Assembly (NCBI RefSeq): GCF_027596085.1
Contig: NC_072450.1
Location: 5,300,236 to 5,364,235, forward strand
DNA from: Anoplopoma fimbria
Taxonomy: Eukaryota; Chordata; Actinopteri; Perciformes; Anoplopomatidae
Direction of reading: 5' to 3'
DNA: 64,000 bases
Shown: one piece after another, positions 1-11,800 of the stretch
Numbering within the stretch: position 1 is the first letter of the stretch
Layout: the number at the start of each line of letters is the position of its first letter
Made by a program: the position numbers and the translations under genes
Notes under the pieces: generated by a model
Databases searched by the model: none
The model's input: only the letters and a program-made list of their open reading frames with translations
What the model was told of the DNA's origin: nothing

Positions 1-99
1 ACTCAAACAAGGAGAAAGTGTTCCATCATGACGTTGTGTTGAGCCTTTGGCAGCTTTAGAACATGGATACACATGGAGGAATGACATAGAAATCATAAA

Positions 100-505
100 A
101 ATGCTAATAATAATAATAATAAATTGTATTTGTTTAGAGCTTTAAAGGGTGCTCAAAGACAGAAACAGAAACAATAAAAGCAATAACAATATAAACAAGG
201 CAGAGAGATGAGATTATGACATTAGGAAACAAAAGTTAAACATACATGACTAACGTCACAGGTTAAAAGCAGATTTAAATAGATGAGTTTTAAGTGCAGT
301 TTTTAAAGTGGCGAGTGACGGAGAATGTCAGATGGGTGCTGGGGGAGAGAGTTCCAGAGGGAGGGGGCAGCAATGGAGAAGGCCCTGTCCCACAAAGGTC
401 TGGTGCTTGGACAGAGTAGGGGGGGGTGAGGAGGTTGGCGTCGGTGCATCTGAGGTTGCGGACGGGAGTATGTTGGTGTAGGAGCCAGGTTGTGAAGGGC
501 TTTGT
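100..505. repeat. Dispersed teleost-type repeat, family not assigned
   Basis: A (TAA)n run leads into a stretch with the phrases 'gagctttaaagggtgctcaa' and later 'gagagttccagagggaggg' and 'caatggagaaggccctgtcc'. I recognise these as parts of a dispersed repeat common in fish genomes. A second (TAA)n plus 'agtgctta' junction of similar kind occurs at 5810-5900, which supports a repeat origin. No intact coding frame is present; the open frames across it are chance. The family name needs a repeat-library search. Confidence 0.55.
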
Positions 506-2106
506 GTGTAATAAGACATTTTTGTTAAAATTTGGGAACCTTTCTGGTCTCACTCGTCAAGTTAATTCTGGAGTTCTTTACATGTCTAGTATATTTAACT
601 TTTGTCAGGGCAAAAACAATGAAGAGATTTATAACAAAAACATTAAAAAAAATGTGAAATGTGAAAACACTGGCAGCAAGCTTTGAAATTGTAAATGTGA
701 ATATCAGGTGTTTGGTCAAAATCTCCACACAGTTGTAAAGTCTTCAGAAGATTCTACGAATGTGATTTGCGTAATTTGACATGAACGACTTACCCTCTTT
801 AAATTTGCACTGAGACGTACTTTAATGAGATACACTTAACACAGGAGCTCTGGCTAAAGTGGCCCCTAACCCTGTAAGATCCCGGGGTCTGACGTAGGGC
901 CATGAGCAATCAGCGAACCAAACCTCATCTCCAGCAGCTCACAAGTTTGGGGGCTCCAGTTTCTGGAGAGTGTGAATGTGTCTTAAGTCTCCCTTTTCCT
1001 GCCATTTCCCCTCTTTTTGTTAATCAGCTCACCTGCTTAAAGGAGAAATTAGAAGATTTACTCAGAATACACACACTGGTCTGAGAGGTGTGAGGAGGGT
1101 AACTTGTTAAAAATCACAAAAAAACAGTGAGAAAATGATGTGATGTAACAGTTTAGAACCGCATTAACAAGTTTGTAAAAAGTGTTCGACCAAAACAACA
1201 AGATAAATACTAAAATGAAATATAAATGTACACAGAGTGTAAAGATATGTGTGTGTCTGTTTGTCCTTTTTACAGGCTCACTCCATTGTGTGTGTCATTA
1301 CAGACGTATTTGTCCTCGTGTTGTACATCAGTAGGTGACTTGCGGGTTTTAAATTAGATTTAGCATTTTCATTTGTGAGTGTAAAATAACCCCACAGCTT
1401 CTCATGTGCTACACGGACATTTATAAATGTATTTAGGATACGCCCTGTCTTATATTTTCTTTAACTTTGTCCTTTTGTTCACTTTTTTTTCTCTTCTGTG
1501 ACGATACTATAACTGTTAAACTCTGAAATTGACTACATTTATATCTTTATTTGAAAGGAGAGCTACATGTGTATAGAGTTAATGTGCATTCATGTACTTG
1601 CATGCGGTACTTTTGCAGGTGTGTGTGTGTGTGAGAGAGAGAGAAGGTGTAATAGAAAAGCCGTCACAATTATTTGCAAATGTCCCCCATGAACAAACTT
1701 TTAAGGCAGCCTTTAGTATATTTGTGATGAAATCGTTGAGATCTTACACTGATGTTTAAACACCACCGAGCACCCACGAGCCACACACACACACACACAC
1801 ACTCTCCTGCATTTCTACGAGTTAGACACGTTAGAATCATCAAGCATTATATAGATACTGGTAACACCGAGCAGACAGAGACTTCACTCCTGATGAGAAT
1901 ATAAAATCTAGTCCATTTGGTCTCTCTCTCTCTGTGGCTCAAAGAAATATTCAACTGTCGTGAACTGTAAAACAATCAGAAACACGTTAACTTGTAAGGC
2001 TCCAAATAATCAAAATGTAGAACTCCTCTAAATATTCCATTAAGCTCAAATCCTCATTTTCTCCTAAATAATTGATTTGTGGTCTGTCTTCACATGTAGG
2101 AATATT

Positions 2107-2110
<4 letters not shown>

Positions 2111-2189
<79 letters not shown>
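2111..2189. repeat. (TG)n microsatellite, about 79 bp
   Basis: An uninterrupted alternating TG run of about 39 units. It creates open frames of alternating Cys-Val on one strand and Thr-His on the other; these are not genes. Confidence 0.98.
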
Positions 2190-2192
<3 letters not shown>

Positions 2193-2561
2193 CATACACT
2201 TTGATTTCCTCTCCTTATGTGTGCGTTCTCCACTCCCTTTTTGTTAAAATTCATGTAACATAGTTTTACATCTGATATCATTCTGTCTTATTTTTTCAAT
2301 ATTTCTTTTCTATTATGTCATAATGTCTATGGACTGGATTAAAAAACTTAAATATAATCGAGTTTTTTAAGAAACCTAGCCCTAAACAAATCCCAAAAAT
2401 GAGATAGTGTGTTAACGGTATATTCACCTCATTTGCTTTGATTATGAGTGTACTTAATTGTATGCTGTTATAAGTGTGTGTGTGTGTGTGTTTTCTTTTG
2501 TTTCAGAGGATATGTTTCAATATAAATGATGCTTTTAACCATTTCTGTTCAGCATTGTTAT

Positions 2562-2738
2562 AATAAAAGCAGTATGAAATCATCTATCATGTCTCCTTAT
2601 TGATCTTTGCATGCGTAGTTTAAGTGAATAACACCACAGCATTTGGAATACCGAGTTTTTAAAAAGAAACTTGTAACCAGTGAGTGCATTTGTGATGTCG
2701 CGCTGTTAAATACCACTTGTAAATAAATATACAATAAA
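2562..2738 (+). promoter_or_regulatory. Cluster of candidate poly(A) signals (possible 3' end of an upstream gene)
   Basis: AATAAA occurs at 2562-2567, 2722-2727 and 2733-2738 on the plus strand. In human the plus-strand neighbour upstream of HSD17B12 is TTC17, so a 3' UTR ending here would fit conserved order. That is inference only: AATAAA is frequent in AT-rich DNA and no coding exon of that gene lies in the window. Confidence 0.2.
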
Positions 2739-3444
2739 AGCTTGTGACGCTGAATCTGACAGACGTAAAGAAGATACAGAACAACGTGTATTATCCTCTG
2801 AAATCCACAAAAAAAGAGTTTATTGTAAATATATCATTTGTTACAATAACTCCATGAATATGGTGTTCTTACTGAATGTGTGTGTTCTCAGACAGATTGT
2901 TCGTAATGTACATAGTTGTGAATCTCCAACTTCATGTCTCTTTATTAACAAGTTCCATTCTCAAAAAATAACAAATAAAAACAACGACATAATGACGTGG
3001 ATCTGTCCATCAACACGTGGTGCTGAATTCCTATCTGTAGTGCACTGTGTTGTGTGATAAAAAGATGTTTGTTTCTTTTAATACATATACATATTAACTG
3101 CCTGGTTCTTTTGATACATTTTGTCGAAGCCACAGGTCAAGTTCTCGTTTGATAATTTTGTATCAATGCAACAGTTTTAACTCTCACTCTCCATCCGCCT
3201 CATTCACTCACACGTGGACATCGGGCCTCTCCTGGTTGTGATCAGCAGCTGGTCCATTTTTGTCCGAGATGTGCACTTTAATCTAAATTTCATTCAGGTT
3301 CCTTTGAAAGCTTGGAGCCAGCAGTTTAGACTCCTGTTTACCATTGCTGCATTTCTATTTTTAGATGCAATGCTCTTATGTAACGCTCACTCTCACATTA
3401 TGGACCACTGCTGTCTGCTCCACTTGGCTGAATAGTGTACTCCC

Positions 3445-3447
<3 letters not shown>

Positions 3448-3529
<82 letters not shown>
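3448..3529. repeat. (GT)n microsatellite, about 82 bp
   Basis: An uninterrupted GT run of about 41 units, immediately after 'ccccac'. Confidence 0.98.
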
Positions 3530-3532
<3 letters not shown>

Positions 3533-4328
3533 GTTCTGTGTGTTTATTCTAAATTAAATTAAATGATGTCTTGTTACTTCGCTATAGTAAACAGACTATA
3601 AAAGGAAAGGGGGAAAAAACGATGCATTCAAGCCTAAGCATCATACGTGTTTTGGGGAAAAACTATAAAATAAAATAAATAAAATATCTGATTAAAAAAT
3701 AAATCCTGTATGAGACTATTTTGAAGACAGTTTTACTATTTAGACCCACATTTGGGCCGCTTTGTAAAAATACACTTATGTGTTATATTTCAAACTCTCA
3801 GGGTGAATATGTTGTACAACACACATGCCATGAATGTATTATGTCAATGGATTTCTTACAATATTGTCAATATATTTCATGAATACTGCTAATTATTGCT
3901 AAACCAAAAACCTTACCACATTTCAGTTTTTATACAATATTTCCGTAAAAAAACAACATCATTAGAGAAGATGCACACTGAAACACACTAACAATCGGAC
4001 AGGGCACTGGGTTTAAGGGATAGGAAAAAAACTTCATTATACATACATAATTCCATAATCATGAACCACTTATGTTGGATTTTTGTTGTTGCATTTTCCA
4101 ACAAAGTTTTCAACCTACTGAAGAAAAAGCGTCAAACTTGTCAGTAAAACCTTATGGTGACACTGAATCATTAATAGTGTGTTTTTTTACATTTTTATAA
4201 TAAGTCAAACAGAGTCAGGCCTATTACATCAGAAGCTTGAAGAAAAAAGTAATAAGAAAAGCATAATACATATTAATTAATAATTGACATATGACATATT
4301 TTATATATTTTTTTATTTTATATATATA

Positions 4329-4562
4329 CAGTACCAGTCAAAAGTTTGGACACACCTTCTCATTCAACTACTTTGAAGAATCTAAAATATAAAACATATT
4401 CTGGTTTGTTGAGCATTTGTTTGTTTACCACATAATTCCATATGTGTTCCTTCATAGTTTGGATGTCTTCAATATTAATCTACAATGTAGAATAAAATAA
4501 AAATAAAAATAAAGAAAAACCATTGAATGAGAAGGTGTGTCCAAACTTTTGACTGGTAATGT
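4329..4562. mobile_element. MITE-like element with long terminal inverted repeats (copy 1)
   Basis: Starts with 'cagtaccagtcaaaagtttg' and ends with its reverse complement ('caaacttttgactggtaatg'), giving inverted termini of about 40 bp around about 150 bp of AT-rich core. The core has no coding capacity. The same element in reverse orientation lies at 6037-6272. The terminal sequence is one I know from a non-autonomous DNA transposon family very widespread in fish and amphibian genomes; Tc1/mariner affinity is likely but not proven here. Confidence 0.8.
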
Positions 4563-5077
4563 ATATGTATAAAATAAAAAAATATATAAAATAAAAATAA
4601 AAATAAAGAAAAACCATTGAATGAGAAGGTGTGTCCAAACTTTTAACTGGTACTGTATATATATATAAAATAAAGAATATATAAAATAAAAATAAAAATA
4701 AAGAAGACCATTTATTTCTTATTTATTTCCTTATGTTTCAATGCTATTTAGCAGATGTTGGCCTGCTAAAAAGCTTAATTCTAGTCACCATACTGTATAT
4801 AAAATAAGAAAATGTATAAAATAAAAATAAAAATAAAGAAAAACCATTGAATGAGAAGGTGTGTCCAAACTTGTGACTGGTACTGTATATATATAAAATA
4901 AAAAATATATAAAATAAAAATAAAAATAAAGAAAAAACATTGAATGAGAAGGTGTGTCCAAACTTTTGACTGGTACTGTATATATATAAATAAAAAAATA
5001 TATAAAATAAAAAAGAAAAACCAAAGAAAAACCATTGAATGAGAAGGTGTGTCCAAACTTTTGACTGGTACTGTATG
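4563..5077. repeat. Tandem array of transposon right ends, about 94-bp unit
   Basis: The phrase 'gaatgagaaggtgtg' recurs at 4525, 4619, 4849, 4942 and 5037. Spacings are 94, 230, 93 and 95 bases. Each unit carries the last about 40 bp of the element at 4329-4562 plus an AT-rich spacer of 'ataaaataaaaataaa' type. The 230-base gap contains a diverged unit (about 4700-4790) that has lost the terminal motif. No internal element sequence is repeated, so this is amplification of one end rather than several insertions. Confidence 0.85.
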
Positions 5078-5108
5078 TATATATATTTATATATATTATA
5101 TATATATA

Positions 5109-5139
<31 letters not shown>

Positions 5140-5142
5140 AAA
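5074..5142. repeat. (TA)n simple repeat
   Basis: Almost pure alternating TA with a few TTA interruptions, directly following the last transposon end; probably grown from the TA-rich element junction. Confidence 0.95.
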
Positions 5143-5254
5143 TACGAGACATGCGACAGGGAGGTCTGAGGTAAAACACCAGGTGGCAGTAGAGCTCAGA
5201 TATATCTGCAATTCAACTTCTAAACCAGTAAGCGAAGAAGAAAACGGACCAATC

Positions 5255-5413
5255 ACAGACAGCCAAGCGCTGATGCGGAAGCGCCAACGCGGAAGTAACA
5301 TTCAGATCCTTTAGTTTTCCTCTGTCCCACGCCTTTTTGCACTTTGATCGTGTCTTGTTTTTCCCTTCCTGTCGTCCAGACGTCTCTGCCACCAGACACC
5401 ACAGACAGAGGAC
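5255..5413 (+). promoter_or_regulatory. TATA-less, CpG-rich proximal promoter and 5' UTR of hsd17b12a
   Basis: GC content and CpG density rise sharply from about 5250 and stay high through exon 1 (to about 5600), as in a small CpG island. Two ETS-type cores (CGGAAG) sit at about 5276 and 5291 on the plus strand. No TATA box is seen within 100 bases of the start codon. ETS sites with no TATA box are typical of broadly expressed metabolic genes. The transcription start cannot be fixed from sequence; the pyrimidine-rich stretch at about 5310-5340 is a candidate. Confidence 0.5.
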
Positions 5414-5591
5414 ATGTGGTCCAGCGGAGAAGCAGTGTTTGGGGCCGCGGAGACGCCGCTGCTGTGGCTCGGGGCTCTGACCGCGGCCTGGCTGTCAGTG
5501 TGCTCCGTGTGCCGGCTGCTGACCGGGATCAGGGTGTGGGTGCTGGGCAATGGACGGCTGGTGGCACCCACCAACCTGGGGAAGTGGGCAG
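5414..5591 (+). CDS. hsd17b12a: hsd17b12a coding exon 1 (codons 1-59, phase 1 end)
   Basis: ATG to donor 'gggcag|gtgaga'. It encodes the membrane-anchoring N-terminus and ends in GKWA, just before the cofactor motif. Confidence 0.93.
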
Positions 5592-5808
5592 GTGAGAGAC
5601 TGTGTGCATAAGGACACATGTATGTATATTTATAATATTTATTTTAAACAGCATTTGCAAACAGATCAAATATTAGTTATTAGTATTAATAACTTTTTAG
5701 TTAGTTTATTCTTAGTTATGTTAATTTTCATAATGCATGAAGTTTTGGTAAATTAGAGGAATGACAGTGTTTGGATTCCTGGAAAAAAATCACTTTAAAT
5801 CCTGTAAT

Positions 5809-5844
<36 letters not shown>

Positions 5845-8800
5845 CTTTATTTATAGTGCACATTTCATACAGACAGTAGCTCAAAGTGCTTAAATTAAGT
5901 AAAATATAAAAATAGATAAGATAAATGAATAAAAAATAGTAGCAGAATAACAAGTTTGTACACATTATAACAAGTTTGTACAGAGCAACAATAAATATAA
6001 AACAGAAAAACATATTACATTTAAAAATTGTATATACAGTACCAGTCAAAAGTTTGGACACACCTTCTCATTCAAAGTTTTTCTTTATTTTTTATTTTTA
6101 TTTTTTTCTACATTGTAGATTAATATTGAAGACATCCAAACTATGAAGGAACACATATGGAATTATGTGGTAAACAAAAATTATGCTAAACAAACCAGAA
6201 TATAGTTTATATTTTAGATTATTCAAAGTAGTTGAATGAGAAGGTGTGTCCAGACTTTTGACTGGTACTGTATGTATATAATAAATATAAAAATAAAAAA
6301 AAATAAAACCATTGAATGAGAAGGTTTGGACACACCTTCCAAACTTTTTTCTTTACTTTTTAATATATTTTTTTCTACATAGATTAATATCATCCAAACT
6401 ATGAAGGAACACATATGGAATTATGAAAAAAACAAATATAACAAAAGAAATGTTTTATAAGAAAAAAGTATTGAATGAGAAGGTGTGTCCAAACTTTTGA
6501 CTGGTACTGTATGTAGAAGTGATTGAGTACATAAAAGATCAATTGAGGGATAGTTTTGGGACGATGTGGAGGGTGAAATAGATGTGTTTTTAATGATGAA
6601 AATATGTCTGCATTGATTCACTAAACATGAATCCAGACTGCCAAAATGGGCCCCCAAGAAAACATCTATGCTGTAGTACATTATCTATTTTTTATTAATT
6701 TCTTCATATTATCAAAAAAGAGCCCAAATCATTTCTTTGTTACTGTGAAAGAGTAACTCCACATCAAACTTTGGCAGCTCTGTTCACTGACCTCTTCTGG
6801 ATGAAATTCACGGTTGCGTCTCTGACTCTGTCTGTACACGCAGCAGCTCAGCTTTTAACAACCTTAAATAGCCTCCAGTTGAATTTGGAAATAATACTTT
6901 GATTTAGTGTTTAACTCTTTATTTAGCAACAGCAAACAGCTTCTCTTTTTTTTTTTAAGATTATCAGCTAAAGATAAAAAGCTGTTGAGCAATGAAGCCT
7001 TTGACCAACCGGTCAGAGGAGCTGCATCCAGGAAACACCTCCTGCTTATGATATGAATATCCATAATTACTGTTTACAATGTTCCTGTAGATTGACTAAA
7101 TTTATGGGTTTTTTTCTGAATTTGTTTTATTTTATTCTGTCACAGAAAAAAATACTTTAACCACTCCATGGACTACTTCTATGTTTGATAAAACCTTAAT
7201 TTGGGAGCAGTAGCAGAGCAAAATATATTTTTTAAAACTGCTTTATAATGAGAGGAGTTTCTAATATTCTAAATGGGGAAAAAAGACCAAAAATATATAA
7301 TGTAGTCCAGTCTAGTACAAAACCAGCTACATCTATGACCTTATAAATATATATATATAGTTGAAGTAACAGATATCCATAAACAAAAACTGAACATTGA
7401 TATAAATATGTTAAAAGTAAACCTTACTGCAGATTTGTTAATAAAGCTGAACCACTGGGTGTGTATTACGAGCAGACACATTTCCTTTGATCTTGACATT
7501 TTTTCTGCCCCGCTCTTTGAACGCGACATGACCAGCCTGCACAGCTCTGTGCTTGTTGCACAGGTTGCACAATAAGTTCGCCCTGACTGTTTCATGGCTC
7601 ACGCTGGTGATTGTGAAGTCACCAGTCTGCTGATAAGATTTTGCTTCATCACATATCTGTTACACCTCTTTGTCGTTCTCAGTCCGTGGTGGTCCTCACA
7701 TTAAATGCTAAGAATGGGCAGGGAATGATCAGCCTTTTGTCACACGCTGTAAACTGTAGTAAATCTTGTCATGGGATTATGGCTCGAGGGGATTATCAAA
7801 TCAGACTGAATGACGTCCGTCTGTCCGTCTGTCCGTCCTCGCTCTGAACTGAACCTTGAAGTTTGAACAGACTGCTGGGATTGTTTTAATGTATTCCAGT
7901 CTGGTGTTCAAGGTTCACACACAAAAAAAATTGTTGGACCACAAGTATTAGACCTTTTCTGAATAATGATTTGAAAAGAAATAGGAAAAGTATTTTTGGA
8001 TATAGCCTCCATGGTCAGTGGAAATACGATGACAGATGTCTGGTTTTGGTTAAATCTTTCATGCATTTGCAAAACATATTTCACAATCCTAACCTTTTTT
8101 TTTTTACAATTATATTACAATATAATAATAAAAAAAAAAAAAAGCTCTTCATTAAAAAGGTGTTCATGCGCATTGTTGACAATAATAATTTCTGCACTCT
8201 TTTTGGGACACGGGAACAAATAAGTATAACAAATTATATAAATCTTTTTTTTTTTAACACTTTATTTTTGTTGCTTTTACATCATAGATGGAACACATTA
8301 TAAACAATTTTGTTATGTATATATAATGATAAATATTTTTTTTATTATATTATTTTTGAAATTAGAGTCTAGATTGAATCTGAGCAGACTTCTTATTTCA
8401 ACTGTGTGCTCGTCAGTCTGCCAGAGAAACCCAAATGTTATGAGGATGTGTGCCGAAAGTTGCCTTTGATCTTTTTTTGGGTGCAGCTAAAAATGGAAAC
8501 GCGTCAGACGGGGTGTTATTTTTTTTTTTTCAAATTATTTTTGGAATCGGGCTCCACATGCGAAATGATTCAGAATATCCGTTGATGCAAAGGAGCCAGT
8601 TGGCCTCGGCTGCTGCTGCTCTCATTCACAAAGTTTGTCTCTGTGAAGTGAACTTGATTGAGAGGAGGATGGCCTGATTATGCAAGAGGACGAGAGCCAT
8701 TCATGAATGAGATCACGGGAACCTCAGGATTCTGGTTCACTGCTACCCACGTCTCACTTTATTTAGTGTGTGAGAGAGAGAGAGAGAGAGAGTCTGAGGC

Positions 8801-11800
8801 AGTGTAACATAGCACCATTGTAATGCTAATCTAATGAATGAATGAATAGCGTCCTGCTATTTGAGACGATGCTTCAATTATTTAGGTTCATTAGACAATT
8901 TAAAGTGTTTATATCTAAAATAGTGTTTTTTGCTCACAATCAAATCAGTGCTTTTTTAACAACATCATATGTCTTCATGCTGTCTGATATTAATGTACAA
9001 TCCATTTTTAAATCTTCTAACATGGGCAACAGAGACATAAACTGTACACATACAAATGCAAGATTTGAGAGGGTTTAGTGCTTCATTTAAAGTGTAATGT
9101 GTATTAAAACTAGAAACGCTGAATGAACACAAGGCTGTTGGGTGTCACTAAATAGCATCTTTCTATTCTTTCTAGACTAGGACAATCAACTTGATTGTTC
9201 CAGTTGTACTTGGTGCAATGTTTTACAATACATTAGAACCGCGACGGATGACTTTCACAATCTTCTTAATATTATGAAATTGCACAAAATGAAACATGCC
9301 TAGTATAATTTCATAAAGGCTAAACATGACATTTTTTCAAATGTCCCAAAGATATTCAGTTTGCTGGGATGTAAAACTGTGGAGAGATGCAACAAATTCT
9401 CATTCTTTTGGCTTGAGAGTTTAAATCAAATAATCTTTGGTAGGTGACCATGGTGTTAATGGGATAACGCCCCTCAAGCTGGCATAATCAGGAATTAATG
9501 GTATTTGCTGGGATGTTTAATGTATATAGCAGAATTGTCTTAAAACTTGCATTCTCTCTACTGACCAGCAGGGGGAGACTCCTCCGGTTGCAGAAAGCAG
9601 TCAGATTGTCTATAAGTCTATGAGAAAATGACTCTACTTCTCTCTTGATTTATTCCCTCAGTAAACATTGTAAACATGAGTTTATGGTCTCAATCTCTAG
9701 TTTCAAGTCTTCTTCAATACAGCATGATGTTCATTTAGTAAATTATGCTCCATTTAGAGTCAAACAGACCATAAAGCAGGGTATGCTTTAGGGCGGGGCT
9801 TAATGTGATTGACAGGTCGCATCCGGTACTAGAGACGTTTACGGCGTCTCTACTTCACTCCTCCGCATTCCAAATACGGTAACTTACGTTTGCAAAAAAC
9901 ACTTGGCGACTACCGTATTGGAAGATGGCGACAGAGGAAACGCCCAGCTTGTGGTTTCAAAACGGCAGTTCACAAACCAATTGGTGACGTCACAGTGACT
10001 CTTTCCACTTCGTACATACAGTCTATGGTTCCAACCCTAATTGCAGTTATTGGCAGAATTAACTAAACATTTCCTCTGCCAATTATTTCTGCATGAAATC
10101 CTTTTTTCTCCTTTAGCGGAAATGAAAGAGTCTGGAAGTAGGGCAGGACTTGTGCTTTTATTTTTGTTGCAGAAAGAGATGATTTATTCCCAGTCCTTCA
10201 ATTATTTTCAACAATGAAATGATGCTGGCTATCAAACCCAACAGCCAAAGCAGTGACACACACAGCAGCCCCATCATCAGAGCACCTAGCCAGTCTAACC
10301 TACATTCCGCAGGAGATGGCACTTTCCTAAAATAGACCTCGTTTTTATTTGACTGAAGGGAACATTCACTCGGCTGTAAAAGCTTTTTATTTTTATTTCT
10401 GTTCCGACTGCAAAACAGTTCATTCCTAAAACAACTAAAAATAACCCCGGCCTATGTTTCCCTCATCATCGTGCCTGCAGACTCGGCATCACTCTCCCCT
10501 CCTTCTCCTCTGTTCTATTTTTAGTTGCCCCCAGGATCCCCCATGTTTCGTGTTTGTCATTTCCTCTCCTCTTTCCTCCCCCACTCCCTCCCGGTCGGCT
10601 CTGCTCTGCTGCAGCCCCAGAGGATGCATCGGCACCTCGGCATCATCTGTACTTAAGAAGATCACACAAAAAGGGGACATGGGTGCAGCGAAAGGGTGGA
10701 TAGACAGATGAGTAAGAGGAGGAATTAATAGTACTCTAAAAAAAGAACAAAATATTTAGCTTGAGATAAACATCTCTGCGGGGATATTTGTAATAGACGT
10801 TGCGGCAAAAGCACAAACATTTCATGAAAGCAGCAGCGATCAGGTGTGTAGTGCTCTCTGATATAATCCTCGAATCAAAAAAATAATATAGAATGAAAAA
10901 TAAAGATTTAATAAAGATTGATTTAAGCCAATAGCCAGGTTTGTTATCAAAGCTGTTGGACTGGTACTATGTATTGGCAGATAACCGGAGTTTAGGCTTT
11001 TTTTGATGATGATTTTCTTCCTCGCAGTGCTCATGTCTGTCACAGGCTCTCTCTGGTCTCCATAGAATATGATCTTTAATCTTTGTGCCAGCATAAAAAC
11101 AAACAAAATGGATTAAGCTTTAGTATAAAACAATAATTCCATAGATGTTATGGGCCCGGCAGCCGAACCAACTAATTTTTAAAGGCGTCAGCTTTTGATT
11201 GGCAAAACTGAAACCACGGTTTTAGCCACCTTATATTATTAGTAATTAAGATTTATGCAGTAATGGAAATGTGACATTAAAGAATAGAAGGTTTTATTAC
11301 AGTAAACCAACAAAATTCTTTATAGATTGTGTTTTATTTGTGACAGAATCTGAATCTCAAGTATTATCACATCCACCAGTGAAGTCATTGTTTACTGAAT
11401 TGTCTCACATTCCACAGTTTGTTGTCACTACTTTTTCATTACATTAATAAGTTGTTGCCACTGATGGAAACCAAAGGCCAAGAATTGGCTGCCAATTTCT
11501 CGAAAACTGTTGACTGTCACTGTTGAGCCCTGAAGAACCAAAATAACTCCAGAACACACTGATTCACAATTCATTTTTATCTTATCTTCAGTTTACTTTG
11601 ACTGAGTCAGTTTTGAATTGAGCCTGCACTTATGTTGGTGCACCTTGCGTGTCGTATTTAATGAGCGTAACAGTCTTAAAACCCCGCTAGCGCCCCTAGG
11701 GGCCGCGCTGCTCAGTGCACCCAACCAATATTCCCATCTGAATTTGCACTTCATTCCCACAAGTAGGTCTAAACCACAACGCAAACAAAATGAGAACAGA

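Larger units (their letters stand above)
506..4328. other. Intergenic DNA upstream of hsd17b12, no gene seen
   Basis: AT-rich sequence with short simple repeats at 1619-1645, 1783-1803 and 2480-2491 and two long GT arrays listed separately. No exon with matching splice sites or recognisable protein similarity was found on either strand. It may contain the 3' end of a neighbouring gene's untranslated region (see the poly(A) signals near 2.6-2.7 kb), but there is no coding sequence to prove it. Confidence 0.6.

Noticed and set aside
2111..2189. Cys-Val and Thr-His repeat open frames (also at 3448, 23258, 24485, 53961 and 54806)
   Set aside because: They are translations of dinucleotide microsatellites with no coding context.
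4744..5301. 185-codon minus-strand open frame
   Set aside because: It is built from translated MITE ends and AT-rich spacer; the apparent repeated peptide simply reflects the 94-bp DNA tandem repeat.
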